NCBI GenBank assembly: GCA_963843835.1
Contig: CAWJMD010000001.1
Location: 310,001 to 374,000 of the forward strand
Direction of reading: 5' to 3'
Source of the DNA: CAWJMD01 sp963843835
GTDB lineage: Bacteria; Actinomycetota; Actinomycetes; Actinomycetales; CAWJMD01
Length of the DNA: 64,000 bases
Shown: positions 51,556 through 61,085 of the stretch, piece by piece
How positions within the stretch are numbered: the first letter of the stretch is position 1
Layout: each line of letters starts with the position of its first letter
Made by a program: the position numbers and the translations under genes
The notes under the pieces: generated by a model
Databases searched by the model: none
What the model was told of the DNA's origin: nothing
Seen by the model: only the letters and a program-made list of their open reading frames with translations

Positions 51556-54500
51556 TCAGTCGGTGGCCTGCCCCGCGTCGAAGAGGCCTGCCCGGGTGAG
51601 CTGGACGTGCAGCGCCTGGCCGCGACGGTTGAGCCCCTCTTGCGGCCCGCCACGCCGGTAGAGGTAGCGGTAGGCCCGTGCCCGGCGGACCAGCCACCAC
51701 GACAGCGCTTCCGTCTCGGACTGGCCGGGTCCGGGCTCGACCCGGATCACCCCGGTGTCCGCCTGCCGCACGAGCGACGTGGTCAGCGCGTGGCGCGCGA
51801 GCATCGGCCCGAACAGGGGCACCACGACGAGGAGGCTCAGAGCGATGAGCAGCATCGTGCCGAGGGCGACCCGCTCCGGGTGGCCGAGCGGGCTGGTGCC
51901 GAAGTGCACGATCGCGGCCGCCGCCAGCAGGTAGGCCGCCCCGTAGACGACCGACCAACCGATCGCCGCCGCCATCGGGTGCGTGGTCCGGCCGTGGCGG
52001 AAGGCGCCGCCCCCCACCTGCCCCCACACGCGGAAGCCACGACCCCTGACCAGGGCCAGCAACGCGCTCGCCCCGACGAGGGCGAGGGCGAGGGCGAGGC
52101 CCACCAGCGGGTCGAGCCCCTCCACCCACCGCACGGCTCGGGCGACTGCCCTGGCGACCGCGAGGTGCCAGCCGAAGGTGAGGGTGAGGACGACGAGCGC
52201 TGCGAGCCCGACGACGCCGGCCAGCGTGGACACCACGCGGAGGCGGGACGTGCGCCAGGCGTCGACCACCGCGGCGAAGGGCGTCCGGAGGGGGGAGGGC
52301 AGGCTGCCGAGCAGGACGAGCGCGAGCGCGACCATGAGCACGATCACTGCGGTGTTCAGGCCCTGGCTACGCATCTCGTCGGCCTGACCCGACTGCACCG
52401 CGTAGGCCAGCAACGGCACGACCGGCGACAGCAGAACGACCCCGTGCAGCAGGGTTCCGGTTCTCAGTGCGGCGTAGGCGAACACGGTGAGAGCGGTGCC
52501 GGCCCCGACCGTCGCGAGGATCGACTGCACGGGTCCGCTGGTCACGCCGAGCACCGACAGGGACAGCATCACCGCGCCGGTGAGGATGCCCAGCAGGGCG
52601 AGGAACCGGGCAGTCGTGCCGCCGGACGCCAGTCCGCGCAGCACCCAGTACGGGAAGAGCACGAAGCCCCGGACGGCTCGGGTGACGGGCTTCATGGCAC
52701 CGAGGCCGGACCCCGGTCCGTCCAGGACGGTGGCGGCGACGCCGGCCGCTGTGGCTGCCGTGCGGATCATCTGGTTGCTGCCCAGCTCCTCGCCCAGCGG
52801 CTCACGGCCGATACCGGCCCGGTCGAGTGCCTGCAGGGCCTGCAGTCCGAGCTCGTAGCGCCGCAGCCGGTCTGCCGTGGTGCTCCCGCCGGGGTCCGTC
52901 GCGAGGGCGTGCAGCAGGGGCCGTTCCTGGGCGAGGAGCAGCTCCCCGCGTGACGCGGAGTTGGCGCCGTCGAGCCGGTCGGCGCGCACGGCGGCGGCCA
53001 TCACGGGCAGCTCCTCCAGCCCGATCGTCAGGTGCCTCGGGTAGGCGGCCAGAGCGGCCAACGACGTCAGCGACGGGGGGAGGTCGGCCAGCGCGGCGCC
53101 CGGTGACGTGGCGTCCTCCACCTCGAGGATCGCCTTCTCACGCAACGGCGCCAGAGCCAGCCAGAGCGGGGTCGGGTCGGTGCCGGCGGCCGGCGCCAGC
53201 TCCGTCACAGGAATGCCGAAGGCGGCCTCGATGACCTCGTCGACCATGGCTACCGCGTCCAGACCGCTTGCCACGTGCCACATCCGCACCCGCGCGGGTG
53301 ACACGACCACGCGCGCCAGCATCGTCGCGCTGTCGAGCCGTCCCCACGCCCAGTCGTTCATGCGCCACGAGCGCTTGAGGAAGCCCCCGAAGCGGTTGAG
53401 CTCGGTGCCGCCGACCTTGTCGTCCGGGGTGACGGAGTGCACCGCGAACGCGTTCTTCGTCATGAGCGACACCTGGACGAGGTCGAGAGGTTGCGTGTTC
53501 TCCGTCGGCGTCTCGTCCCCGATCGTCCAGCTCGCGACGTGCAGACGCAGCAACCGTGACAGCAGCGGCCCGATGTCCGCGGACTGGCCGGCCGGGGCCT
53601 CTGCGGCGATCCCCTCGAACAACGGGGTCCAGACCGTCCCCGCGGCCAGGCCGGCGAGGGAGCTCAGGGCGCTGACCGCGGCGGCCACGGCCTGCGCGGC
53701 CCGGGTGCCCACCTCGCCGTGGGTCGTCCCAGCCCGTACCGCGTCGAGCACGTGCGTGCCGACCTCGGAAGGTGGCGAGAACGTGTCGTCGCCCGTGTGC
53801 CAGGCGTAGCCCCACAGACGGGTCTGCCAGTACTGGGTTCCAGGGGTCAGGGACCGCAGGGCCGGCGCCGTGAGCCACCGGTCGTCGGTGGTCGCCCGGG
53901 CGGCTCGCAGCGCGGCGAGCGACGTGTGGGCGGCGCGGCGGGCCGCGCCCAGGCGACCCTGCGGGTCGGGCGGCGCGGAGGCGGACAGGTCTCGCGTGAT
54001 CTCGAGGCAGATGTCGACGACGTCGACGGCGGCCGAGATGCCCCACCGCCACAGCGGTTCCCGTGCGCTCGTCTCGTCAGGCAGCGCCGCCGGGACGTAG
54101 GGCAGGTGGCCGGTGTCCTGTCGCCCGGCGACCTGGACCTCGAAGGCCGCCTGCCGGATGCGTTCGTACGACCAGCCCTCGGGGGTGTTGACCCGGGTCG
54201 CCAGATCACGGGCCGCGCGCCGGATGCGCAGGTTGGCGTAGTGCTCGTACAGCGTCGCCGCGAGCGCATCGAGGCCGCTGGACCCGGAGTTGAGCAGGAC
54301 GTCGGCCCGCGCGTTGCCGCGGGAGCCCGCCCGACGGTTGTGGTCGTCGATCTGGTCGACGAACGTCTTGCTCCCCTGGTTGGTCAGGGCACCGAGCAGG
54401 CCGCCGAGGGTGCCGGTGACGGTCGGGGGCTCGGTCCGGTCCGCCGGCAGGTCGTCCAGACGTGCTGGGGCGTGGGGGAAGACGAGCAGCATCACGCGCT

Positions 54501-55443
54501 GGACCGGACCCGAGGACGGCATCCGGTGGATCGCTGCGAGGGCGGCCTTGGTGGGGGTGTTGGCCAGCACGCCGCCGTCGAGGCACCAGCGGGAACGGTC
54601 GGCCGACTCCGCCACGCCGTTGCCCGACTCCCGCCAGTCGGCTTGCGCACCCATGTCGGGCCGCGTGTGCAGGTCCTCCGGGTCGGAGGGGTCGATGGGG
54701 GTGGTCCTGGTCCCGAGCGCAGGGACGTGCACCGGCTCGAAGGCCACCGGGAAGCTCGCCGTGCACCGCGCGGCCAGAGCGAGGCGCCGCGCCAGCAGCG
54801 TCCGTGCGTCGGGGTCATCGGCCGCGAAGTCGTCGGGGGTGCCGTCGACGGCCGCGACCGGGTCGTCGCGGCGGAAGTTGAAGCGACCCTCGTGCACGGC
54901 CTGGGGGAGCCGCTGACCGAACGAGTCGACCGTGACCTTCGGCGCACCCCTGAGCAACGTCGTGGTGATCGTCAGGTCGACGGGTCGGTCGGTGGGTGAG
55001 GTCGGCTGCCAGCCGTCCGTCAGGGTCGACATGGCCTGCTCCAGCGCCGGGAGGAAGTACCCGTCACCCTGGAGCAGCGACGACGGCGACCCCTGGAAGG
55101 GCCGTTGCAGCAGGCTCTCCATCCGTCCCTGCTCGGCCCACAGGTCGCGCAGCATCGCGACGTCGGCACGCTCGTTGACCTGCGACAGTGCGAGCGCCGC
55201 CCCGTTGATCCCCCCGGCGGAGGTGCCCGTGATGACGTCGGCACGCGCCGTCACGTTGAGCAGCCCGGCGATGCGTGCCCACTCGTCCTCGGGCTGGGTG
55301 CCGGTGCCCGCCCGGGTCAGGGCGTCGATCTCGCGGACGGCGCCTCCCATCCACACCGCCAGGCTCACGCCCCCGTTGAGGACGACGGCGAAGCGCAGCT
55401 CCTCGTGGCGCGGGCCGGTGCCCGGTGACGTCGGTTGGGACAT
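51556..55443 (-). CDS. Large patatin-like phospholipase membrane protein (DUF3376 type)
   Basis: 1295 residues. The N-terminal patatin domain (about 15-390) has LNGGVSLAVWMGGAVREID, the nucleophile elbow GTSAGG near residue 75 and the catalytic Asp in CLDGGVLANTP near 305. A long helical region follows. The C-terminus (about 970-1220) holds seven to eight predicted membrane helices. This is the DUF3376-like layout of a membrane-anchored lipid hydrolase; the substrate is unknown. ATG 55443 is chosen over upstream in-frame starts, whose Arg/Pro-rich leader is unlikely. Codon use does not differ from its neighbours. Confidence 0.88.
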   Translation of the reverse strand: MSQPTSPGTGPRHEELRFAVVLNGGVSLAVWMGGAVREIDALTRAGTGTQPEDEWARIAGLLNVTARADVITGTSAGGINGAALALSQVNERADVAMLRDLWAEQGRMESLLQRPFQGSPSSLLQGDGYFLPALEQAMSTLTDGWQPTSPTDRPVDLTITTTLLRGAPKVTVDSFGQRLPQAVHEGRFNFRRDDPVAAVDGTPDDFAADDPDARTLLARRLALAARCTASFPVAFEPVHVPALGTRTTPIDPSDPEDLHTRPDMGAQADWRESGNGVAESADRSRWCLDGGVLANTPTKAALAAIHRMPSSGPVQRVMLLVFPHAPARLDDLPADRTEPPTVTGTLGGLLGALTNQGSKTFVDQIDDHNRRAGSRGNARADVLLNSGSSGLDALAATLYEHYANLRIRRAARDLATRVNTPEGWSYERIRQAAFEVQVAGRQDTGHLPYVPAALPDETSAREPLWRWGISAAVDVVDICLEITRDLSASAPPDPQGRLGAARRAAHTSLAALRAARATTDDRWLTAPALRSLTPGTQYWQTRLWGYAWHTGDDTFSPPSEVGTHVLDAVRAGTTHGEVGTRAAQAVAAAVSALSSLAGLAAGTVWTPLFEGIAAEAPAGQSADIGPLLSRLLRLHVASWTIGDETPTENTQPLDLVQVSLMTKNAFAVHSVTPDDKVGGTELNRFGGFLKRSWRMNDWAWGRLDSATMLARVVVSPARVRMWHVASGLDAVAMVDEVIEAAFGIPVTELAPAAGTDPTPLWLALAPLREKAILEVEDATSPGAALADLPPSLTSLAALAAYPRHLTIGLEELPVMAAAVRADRLDGANSASRGELLLAQERPLLHALATDPGGSTTADRLRRYELGLQALQALDRAGIGREPLGEELGSNQMIRTAATAAGVAATVLDGPGSGLGAMKPVTRAVRGFVLFPYWVLRGLASGGTTARFLALLGILTGAVMLSLSVLGVTSGPVQSILATVGAGTALTVFAYAALRTGTLLHGVVLLSPVVPLLAYAVQSGQADEMRSQGLNTAVIVLMVALALVLLGSLPSPLRTPFAAVVDAWRTSRLRVVSTLAGVVGLAALVVLTLTFGWHLAVARAVARAVRWVEGLDPLVGLALALALVGASALLALVRGRGFRVWGQVGGGAFRHGRTTHPMAAAIGWSVVYGAAYLLAAAAIVHFGTSPLGHPERVALGTMLLIALSLLVVVPLFGPMLARHALTTSLVRQADTGVIRVEPGPGQSETEALSWWLVRRARAYRYLYRRGGPQEGLNRRGQALHVQLTRAGLFDAGQATD

Positions 55444-55561
55444 GACGGCATCACTCCCTCGTGGTGGAGGAGGACCCGGACCTCGTTCCGATACGTCGTC
55501 ACGATCCTGCCCCCGCTGAGGGGTCCCTCGGTGGCGGCGCGCTGGGCGCCGACCCGCGGGT

Positions 55562-55590
55562 TTGGGCGGCGCGCTCGCCGCCACTACTCT
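55562..55590 (+). promoter_or_regulatory. Promoter of the tRNA-Ser gene
   Basis: TTGGGC (55562-55567) and TACTCT (55585-55590) are separated by 17 bases and end seven bases before the tRNA. Confidence 0.5.
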
Positions 55591-55597
55591 GGTCCGC

Positions 55598-55687
55598 GGT
55601 GGCGTGTCCGAGCGGCCTAAGGAGCACGCCTCGAAAGCGTGTGTGGGTGCAAGCCCACCGTGGGTTCAAATCCCACCGCCACCGCCA
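55598..55687 (+). tRNA. tRNA-Ser, anticodon CGA
   Basis: Acceptor stem GGTGGCG pairs with CGCCACC (55677-55683); discriminator G is followed by an encoded CCA (55685-55687). The anticodon stem-loop is CACGC-CTCGAAA-GCGTG, giving anticodon CGA, which reads UCG. A long variable arm (TGTGGGTGCAAGCCCACC region) and the TTCAAAT T-loop with GTGGG/CCCAC stem confirm a serine tRNA of 87 bases without CCA. Confidence 0.97.
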
Positions 55688-55728
55688 CAGCGCCACGGGC
55701 TCCGACAGGTTCGAGCCCGGATGATCAC

Positions 55729-55760
55729 CAGAAGGACGTACCCCAGGGTGCGTCCTTCTG
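55729..55760. terminator. Hairpin after the tRNA-Ser gene
   Basis: A perfect 10-bp stem (CAGAAGGACG with CGTCCTTCTG) and an inner ACCC/GGGT stem form a strong hairpin about 40 bases after the tRNA. It also lies past the stop of the minus-strand gene at 55816, so it can end both transcripts. Confidence 0.75.
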
Positions 55761-55815
55761 TCGTACGAGCGACGTCAGAGGGTGCGCGTCAGATGCCCAG
55801 CCCCGCGCATCGATC

Positions 55816-56289
55816 TCACGCGCCGGGTGTCCCCCCGCTCCCGGCGGCGTCCACCAGTCCTCCCGGTGCGTCGACGATGTCGGGCAGGTGGTCGACGACG
55901 CACTCGTAGTACCGCATCGCGAGCTGTCCCCGGTCGACGTCGATGCTCCCCTCGCCGACCGCGATGACGTCGTTGAGCCACAGGTGCGGCTCGTGGTCTG
56001 TCTCGAAGGTCATCACGTGGACGCCGCGCCCGTTGGTCAGGGACGACATCCCACGGAGGCGGAACAGGACGATCCCGCCGTCCTCGCTCTCCACCACCCC
56101 GCTCGCGTCCGGGAAGGCGAAACCTCCCCGCAGGCGGGGGTTGTTCGCCCACTGGGCCGAGCCGGTCAGGCGCCCCGTGAACGTGGCGGTGCCCTGTCCG
56201 AAGAACCGTCCGTCGCCTCTGGCCGAGGGCTCCAGGGACCACAACCGGTCGTAGCCCCAGAGAACGTCGCAGATCGGGTCCAGGCGCAT
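55816..56289 (-). CDS. Hypothetical protein, DUF3237-like
   Basis: 157 residues. The all-beta pattern GDGRFFGQGTATFTGRLTGS, GRGVHVMTFETDHEPHLWLND and AVGEGSIDVDRGQLAMRYY suggests a small barrel of the DUF3237 kind. I cannot assign it firmly. There is no signal peptide or membrane helix. It is read towards the terminator at 55729-55760. Confidence 0.55.
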   Translation of the reverse strand: MRLDPICDVLWGYDRLWSLEPSARGDGRFFGQGTATFTGRLTGSAQWANNPRLRGGFAFPDASGVVESEDGGIVLFRLRGMSSLTNGRGVHVMTFETDHEPHLWLNDVIAVGEGSIDVDRGQLAMRYYECVVDHLPDIVDAPGGLVDAAGSGGTPGA

Positions 56290-56402
56290 GGCGGCCTCCT
56301 CGGGCCTGCGGCGGCGAGCTCCGCGCGCACGACGATCGTGGCACCCGGAACAGTCCGAGCGGAAGGCCTGCCGGCGCCCGTGCGGTCGCTCCGCTGAGCG
56401 GG

Positions 56403-56879
56403 CTACCCGCCGGGCCCGCCGGTCGTGACCCGGATGATCACGAGCTGGGGGAGGACGTCGCGGGCCTCGGCCTCGCCTACGTGTCCGTCCCTAACAGTGA
56501 TCCCGAAGGCTTTCGCGTCACGCGGACGGTGCTCGAGGAACGAGGTCAGCTCGGGTAGGAGCTCCGTGTCGTCGACCGCCACGTCGGCCCTGCCTCGGAC
56601 CTGGTGCCCGGCGAGACGCAGCTCCACCTCTGGCATGGAGACGAGGTTCCGCCACCACGTCCGCCACCGCTTGGTCAGGATCACCACCGTGTCACCGTCC
56701 CGGTAGTAGGTGACCGGCGTCGTGTACCGCGTGCCCGTCCTGCGCCCGGTGAAGGTGAGGAGGGCGATCGTCCTGCCGACCAGCCGCTCCAGCCCCGGCG
56801 TGCGCAGCATGGCCGCCATCATCGCGTTGAGCCACGACGGTGGCGTCCGGTCGGGGACCGTCCGCGCCTCGTTGGTCAT
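56403..56879 (-). CDS. Deazaflavin (F420)-dependent nitroreductase family (Ddn-like)
   Basis: 158 residues of the split-barrel Ddn/FDOR-A type: LTFTGRRTGTRYTTPVTYYRDGDTVVILTKRWRTWWRNLV near residues 42-85 and LAGHQVRGRADV after it are diagnostic. It would use reduced F420 to reduce quinones or nitro compounds at the membrane face. ATG 56879 has GGGAGC upstream. Its presence implies F420 biosynthesis elsewhere. Confidence 0.9.
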   Translation of the reverse strand: MTNEARTVPDRTPPSWLNAMMAAMLRTPGLERLVGRTIALLTFTGRRTGTRYTTPVTYYRDGDTVVILTKRWRTWWRNLVSMPEVELRLAGHQVRGRADVAVDDTELLPELTSFLEHRPRDAKAFGITVRDGHVGEAEARDVLPQLVIIRVTTGGPGG

Positions 56880-57167
56880 CGTCTGCTCCCGGTTGGTGGG
56901 AGGCCCAGGGGACCACCTGTGGTCGGCCGCGGGGCAGGGGCATTGGTCACGAGCACACGGGCTGGCACGTCCGGCCACCGCGGCGCCCACCGAGCCGCTC
57001 GCCGCGAAGCTGCCAGCCGGTGTGCCCGGCGTCAACGTCACCGGCCGCGTGTTCCTGCTGGCTTTAGGGACCGGCCGACGGGCTGGTCGAGGGTCGACCG
57101 CTCCCTGGTCGAGGCGGCCGGCGACGGGTAGCGTCGAGGAAAGGCATCCTTCCGCCAGGAGGCGGTC

Positions 57168-58130
57168 ATGATCCGAAAGCTCGTACTTCTCGTCACGCTC
57201 CCGGCCCTCGCGCTGTCGCTCTCGGCCGGGGCCCGAGCCGACGACCGTGCGCCGAAGACCCCCTTCCCCACCTCGATCGCCCTGCCGGACGGGTTCTTCC
57301 CCGAGGGGATCGCCACCGACCGGGGTCAGGCGTACGTCGGGTCGCTCATCGACGGGGCGATCCAGCAGCAGGATCTCAGGACCGGCCGGAGCACGCAGTT
57401 CGCGCCGTCGCCCGGCCCGGACCGCATCGCGGTCGGCATGGACGTGGACACGCATGGCCGTCTCTGGGTCGCCGGCGGCGGTCCCGCGCTCGCGCCGACC
57501 GTGGTGCCGAGTGTCCGCGTCTATGACACGACGACGGGCGCCCTGTTGTGGGACGCGACCGTGAACGCCGGCTTCGTCAACGACGTGATCGTGACGCGGG
57601 ACGCGGCGTGGTTGACCGACTCGTTCAGTCCTGAGCTGATCCGGGTGCCCATCACTCGACGAGGGACGATCGGGATGCCGGAGTACGTCACGCTCGGTGG
57701 GGACTGGCTGCAGGCGGCCGGTTTCAACGCCAACGGCATCGTGGCGTCCCCGAGCGGCAGGGAGCTCGTCGTCGCCCAGTCCACGGCACCCGACGTACCC
57801 GGTGCCGCCCTGTACGCCGTGCCGGCCGACACCGATGCCACGGTGCTCGAGGCACGTCGTATCCAGCTCGACGCGACGCTGGCCGGCGCGGACGGCTTGG
57901 TCCTGGTCGGCCGCACGCTGTACAGCGTGGCCGGCCCCGCCGGTGTCGTGAAGATCCGACTGTCCGGCTCACGCACCATGGGCCACATCGTCGAGGTCCT
58001 GGCCGTACCCGGCTCGGTGACCCCGACGACCGCGGCTGTGTTCGGGGCTCGCCTCTACGTGGTCGACGCGAAGTTCCCGCTGTTCGGTGATCCGACCGTC
58101 CCCTTCGCCACCACGGCGATCCTGCGGTAG
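57168..58130 (+). CDS. Secreted NHL/SMP-30-like beta-propeller protein
   Basis: 320 residues. Residues 1-25 form a signal peptide (LVLLVTLPALALSLSAGARA, cleavage after ARADD region). The rest shows repeated propeller blades such as PEGIATDRGQAYVGSL, GMDVDTHGRLWVAGG and AAVFGARLYVVDAKFP. SMP-30/NHL relatives include gluconolactonases and sensor propellers; none of the catalytic residues can be assigned safely. ATG 57168 has AGGAGG three bases upstream (GCCAGGAGGCGGTC). Confidence 0.8.
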   Translation: MIRKLVLLVTLPALALSLSAGARADDRAPKTPFPTSIALPDGFFPEGIATDRGQAYVGSLIDGAIQQQDLRTGRSTQFAPSPGPDRIAVGMDVDTHGRLWVAGGGPALAPTVVPSVRVYDTTTGALLWDATVNAGFVNDVIVTRDAAWLTDSFSPELIRVPITRRGTIGMPEYVTLGGDWLQAAGFNANGIVASPSGRELVVAQSTAPDVPGAALYAVPADTDATVLEARRIQLDATLAGADGLVLVGRTLYSVAGPAGVVKIRLSGSRTMGHIVEVLAVPGSVTPTTAAVFGARLYVVDAKFPLFGDPTVPFATTAILR

Positions 58131-58161
58131 TCCCTCGGCGCCTGGCGTTGGCGAGCCCGCG

Positions 58162-58189
58162 CCTGCCAGCGGGCACAGCAGCTGGCAGG
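58162..58189. terminator. Hairpin after the propeller gene
   Basis: CCTGCCAGC (58162-58170) pairs perfectly with GCTGGCAGG (58181-58189) over a ten-base loop. It lies between the convergent propeller and GGDEF/EAL genes and can end both. Confidence 0.55.
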
Positions 58190-58257
58190 TGTGGCCCGGA
58201 TGGCCCGTTCGCACCCCGCGACGGCGAACGTGCCTGCGCGCGTGCCCGCCGCGGGGG

Positions 58258-60969
58258 TCACGTGGCCGTGGCGTGGGCGCGCTGGGACCCCTCGACCATC
58301 CGGGCGAACTGATCGCCCGGCACCGGCCGCGAGAACAGGAAGCCCTGGCCGTTCAGGCACCCCATCGAGCGCAGGATCGAGAGCTGGGCCTCCTCCTCGA
58401 TGCCCTCCGCCACGGTGGTCAGGTTCATCGTCGCCCCGAGGCGGACGATGGCCCGCGTCAGCTCGAACTTGTCCTCGCCGCTGTCGCCGAGCTTGTCGAT
58501 GAAGGACCTGTCGATCTTCAGGGTGTCGACGGGGAACTTCCCGAGGTACGACAACGACGAGTAGCCGGTCCCGAAGTCGTCGATGGCGAGCCCGACGCCG
58601 AGAGCCTTGAGCCGGTGCAGCAGCGAGATGGTCACGTCGGTCCGCTCGATCAGCATCGACTCCGTCATCTCGAGCACCAGGGCCTGGGCGGGGAGGTCGT
58701 GCGCGTCGAGTGCATGGCGGACGGTGTCGAGGAAGGCCTCGTCGACGAGCTGCCGCCCGGAGACGTTCACGGCCACGGTGAATCCGGGATCGGTCAGACG
58801 CCACCGCCGTGCCCACTCGCAGGCCTCGCCCAGCACCCAAGCGCCGATCTCGACGATGTGCCCGGTCTCCTCCGCGATCGGGATGAACTCACCGGGCTGG
58901 ATCAGGCCACGCTCCGGGTGCTGCCAGCGGATCAGTGCCTCGGCACCGATCACGCCACCGGACGCCAGGTCGATCGTCGGCTGGAAGTGCAGGACGAACT
59001 GCCGCGCCTGGAGCGCCCGCAGCAGGTCGGTCTCCGTCTCGAGACGATCGATGAGGGCGGCGTGCATCTCGGGCTGGAAGTTCCTCGCCGTGCTGCCGCC
59101 GGTGGACTTCGCGCGGTACATCGCCACGTCCGCGTTGCGCAGCAGCAGGTCGGCCGTGTCCTCGCGGGTGGTGGACCTGGCGATGCCGATCGAGGCCCGC
59201 ACGCGGATCTCGCGGTCGTCGACGTCGAAGGGCGCCTCGAGGGCGGCGAGCAGGCGATCCGCGACGTCCTCGGGGGTCCAACCGTCGTCCATCCGCTCCA
59301 GCAGGACGGCGAACTCGTCGCCGCCGAGCCGGGACACGGTGTCGCCGGGATGCACCGAGGCGAGGAGCCGCTCTCCCACCTGCACCAGCAGACGGTCGCC
59401 CGAGGCGTGCCCGTAGGAGTCGTTGACGGCCTTGAACCCGTCGAGGTCCATGAACAGCACGGCCAGGTCGGCACCGGTCGGGTGCGTGGCCAGGGCGTGC
59501 TCGACGCGGTCGCGGAACAGAGCGCGGTTGGCCAGGCCGGTGAGCCCGTCGTGGAACGCCTGGTGCGCCAGTGCAGCCTCCAGCGCCTTGCGCTCGGTGA
59601 TGTCCCGCGTGTTGATGACGAGACCGCGCACGTGCGGGTCGACCAGCAGCGAGGTGATCGTGAGCTCGACGTCGCGGGAGCGACCGTCAGCGTCGATGAG
59701 GAGGGCCTCCAGGGTGACGACAGCAGAGTCCGGCAGCGTAGAGTCCGCCAGCGTGGTCAGGACGCGCGCTGCGTCCGGCGCCGGCATGTTCGCGGTGAAC
59801 TGGCGTCCGATCATCGCCGCGGGATCGAACGCGAAGACCTTTTGGGCGGAAGGGGTCTGGTAGGTGATGGTGCCGTCGACGTCCACGACCGTCACGACGT
59901 CGGACGAGTTCTGCACCAGCGAGCGGAACCAGCGCTCGCGCTCGGCCAGCGCCTCGGTGCGTTCTGCGACCCGCGCCTCGAGGAAGAGCGTCAGGGAGAG
60001 GTTCTCGCGCAGGGTCAGGACCTGGCGGAGCACCAGGAGGATGGTCATGGTGATCAGTGACCAGGCCAGGAAGGGGCCGAGGAGACCGACGGTGACCTCG
60101 CGGTAGCAGGCCGCACCGAGTGCCACCACGACGGACGCGTAGGGGGCCAGGGTGCCGAGCTGGCCACGGCGTCCCTCGTCCTCCACGGTCTGGCTCGTCT
60201 GCGGGGCCGAGATCCGTGCCGACAGCCCCAGCAGGAGGAACCCGGCGAACCAGAAGCTGTCGATGGGGTGACCCGAGTAGTACGTGCCCTGCAGCGTGAG
60301 GAAGGCGAAGCCCGTGTCCGACGCAGACAGCGCGAGCACGGCTCCGCACAGGAGCAGCGGGGAGAGCAGGTGCATCCCGGACGTGTGACGGATCCGGGCG
60401 ATGAGCACCAGGGCCAGTGCGGCCGAGACCACGTCGCCGACGGGGTACGCGAGACCGATGGCCTGGGTGACCCAGGAGCCGGACCCGTCGCTCAGCGTCT
60501 CGCCGAGGACGAGATCCCACGACACCATCAGCAGGGAGACCGAGACGATCAGGCCGTCGAGCACCCCGCGCAGCTGGGTCGCCGTCGTCAGGGACGCGCG
60601 TGGCATCAGCAGCAGACCGGCCCAGAGCGCCGGCAGGGCGCCGAGGTAGCCGAGGTCCGCGATCGAGGGGAAGGGGAGGTCCTGGCCGAGCCAGGACTCG
60701 AAGACCGTCCAGGCGCCCTGACCGGACCCCCAGGAGAGGCACGCGACGGCGAGCAGGGTCCACGCCCAGCGCAGTCTCCCCGTCTGACGGGACGCACGGT
60801 AGGCGCAGGCGCCGGTGCCGTAGAGGGCGGCCACGATGAGGCCGATGTTGGATGCCCACTGGCCCTGCGAGCCCTGTGCGCCAGTGAGGATGAGCTCGCA
60901 CCAGATGACCGCGCAACCGATGAGCAGCAGCGCCTCGATGCGTGCCGCGAGACTCATCGTCCCCGTCAT
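58258..60969 (-). CDS. Membrane PAS-GGDEF-EAL cyclic-di-GMP protein
   Basis: 903 residues. About nine N-terminal membrane helices (1-325) form a sensor like those of MASE-type proteins. A coiled linker leads to a PAS domain (about 360-480, NSSDVVTVVDVDGTITYQT), then GGDEF (RLGGDEFAVLL near residue 590, intact active site) and EAL (GAEALIRW near 700, intact; TEDFGTG-like VDDFGTGYSS present). It can in principle make and degrade c-di-GMP. The I-site RxxD is replaced (HPGD). ATG 60969 is preceded by AAAGGGG. Confidence 0.94.
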   Translation of the reverse strand: MTGTMSLAARIEALLLIGCAVIWCELILTGAQGSQGQWASNIGLIVAALYGTGACAYRASRQTGRLRWAWTLLAVACLSWGSGQGAWTVFESWLGQDLPFPSIADLGYLGALPALWAGLLLMPRASLTTATQLRGVLDGLIVSVSLLMVSWDLVLGETLSDGSGSWVTQAIGLAYPVGDVVSAALALVLIARIRHTSGMHLLSPLLLCGAVLALSASDTGFAFLTLQGTYYSGHPIDSFWFAGFLLLGLSARISAPQTSQTVEDEGRRGQLGTLAPYASVVVALGAACYREVTVGLLGPFLAWSLITMTILLVLRQVLTLRENLSLTLFLEARVAERTEALAERERWFRSLVQNSSDVVTVVDVDGTITYQTPSAQKVFAFDPAAMIGRQFTANMPAPDAARVLTTLADSTLPDSAVVTLEALLIDADGRSRDVELTITSLLVDPHVRGLVINTRDITERKALEAALAHQAFHDGLTGLANRALFRDRVEHALATHPTGADLAVLFMDLDGFKAVNDSYGHASGDRLLVQVGERLLASVHPGDTVSRLGGDEFAVLLERMDDGWTPEDVADRLLAALEAPFDVDDREIRVRASIGIARSTTREDTADLLLRNADVAMYRAKSTGGSTARNFQPEMHAALIDRLETETDLLRALQARQFVLHFQPTIDLASGGVIGAEALIRWQHPERGLIQPGEFIPIAEETGHIVEIGAWVLGEACEWARRWRLTDPGFTVAVNVSGRQLVDEAFLDTVRHALDAHDLPAQALVLEMTESMLIERTDVTISLLHRLKALGVGLAIDDFGTGYSSLSYLGKFPVDTLKIDRSFIDKLGDSGEDKFELTRAIVRLGATMNLTTVAEGIEEEAQLSILRSMGCLNGQGFLFSRPVPGDQFARMVEGSQRAHATAT

Positions 60970-61085
60970 GCCCCTTTCATCGGTCCGCCCGCGTTCGAGT
61001 TGAGCGCAACGGCTCAAGGGCGCTTGGGGTTAGGCCGAAAGAAGACGTCTGGCGAGCGATCGGCAACCGTGACGAGGGGGTGGAC

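Noticed and set aside
56880..57167. Possible gene or riboswitch in the 288-base gap
   Set aside because: No open frame with a ribosome site and no recognisable riboswitch core; only the ribosome site of the propeller gene is seen.
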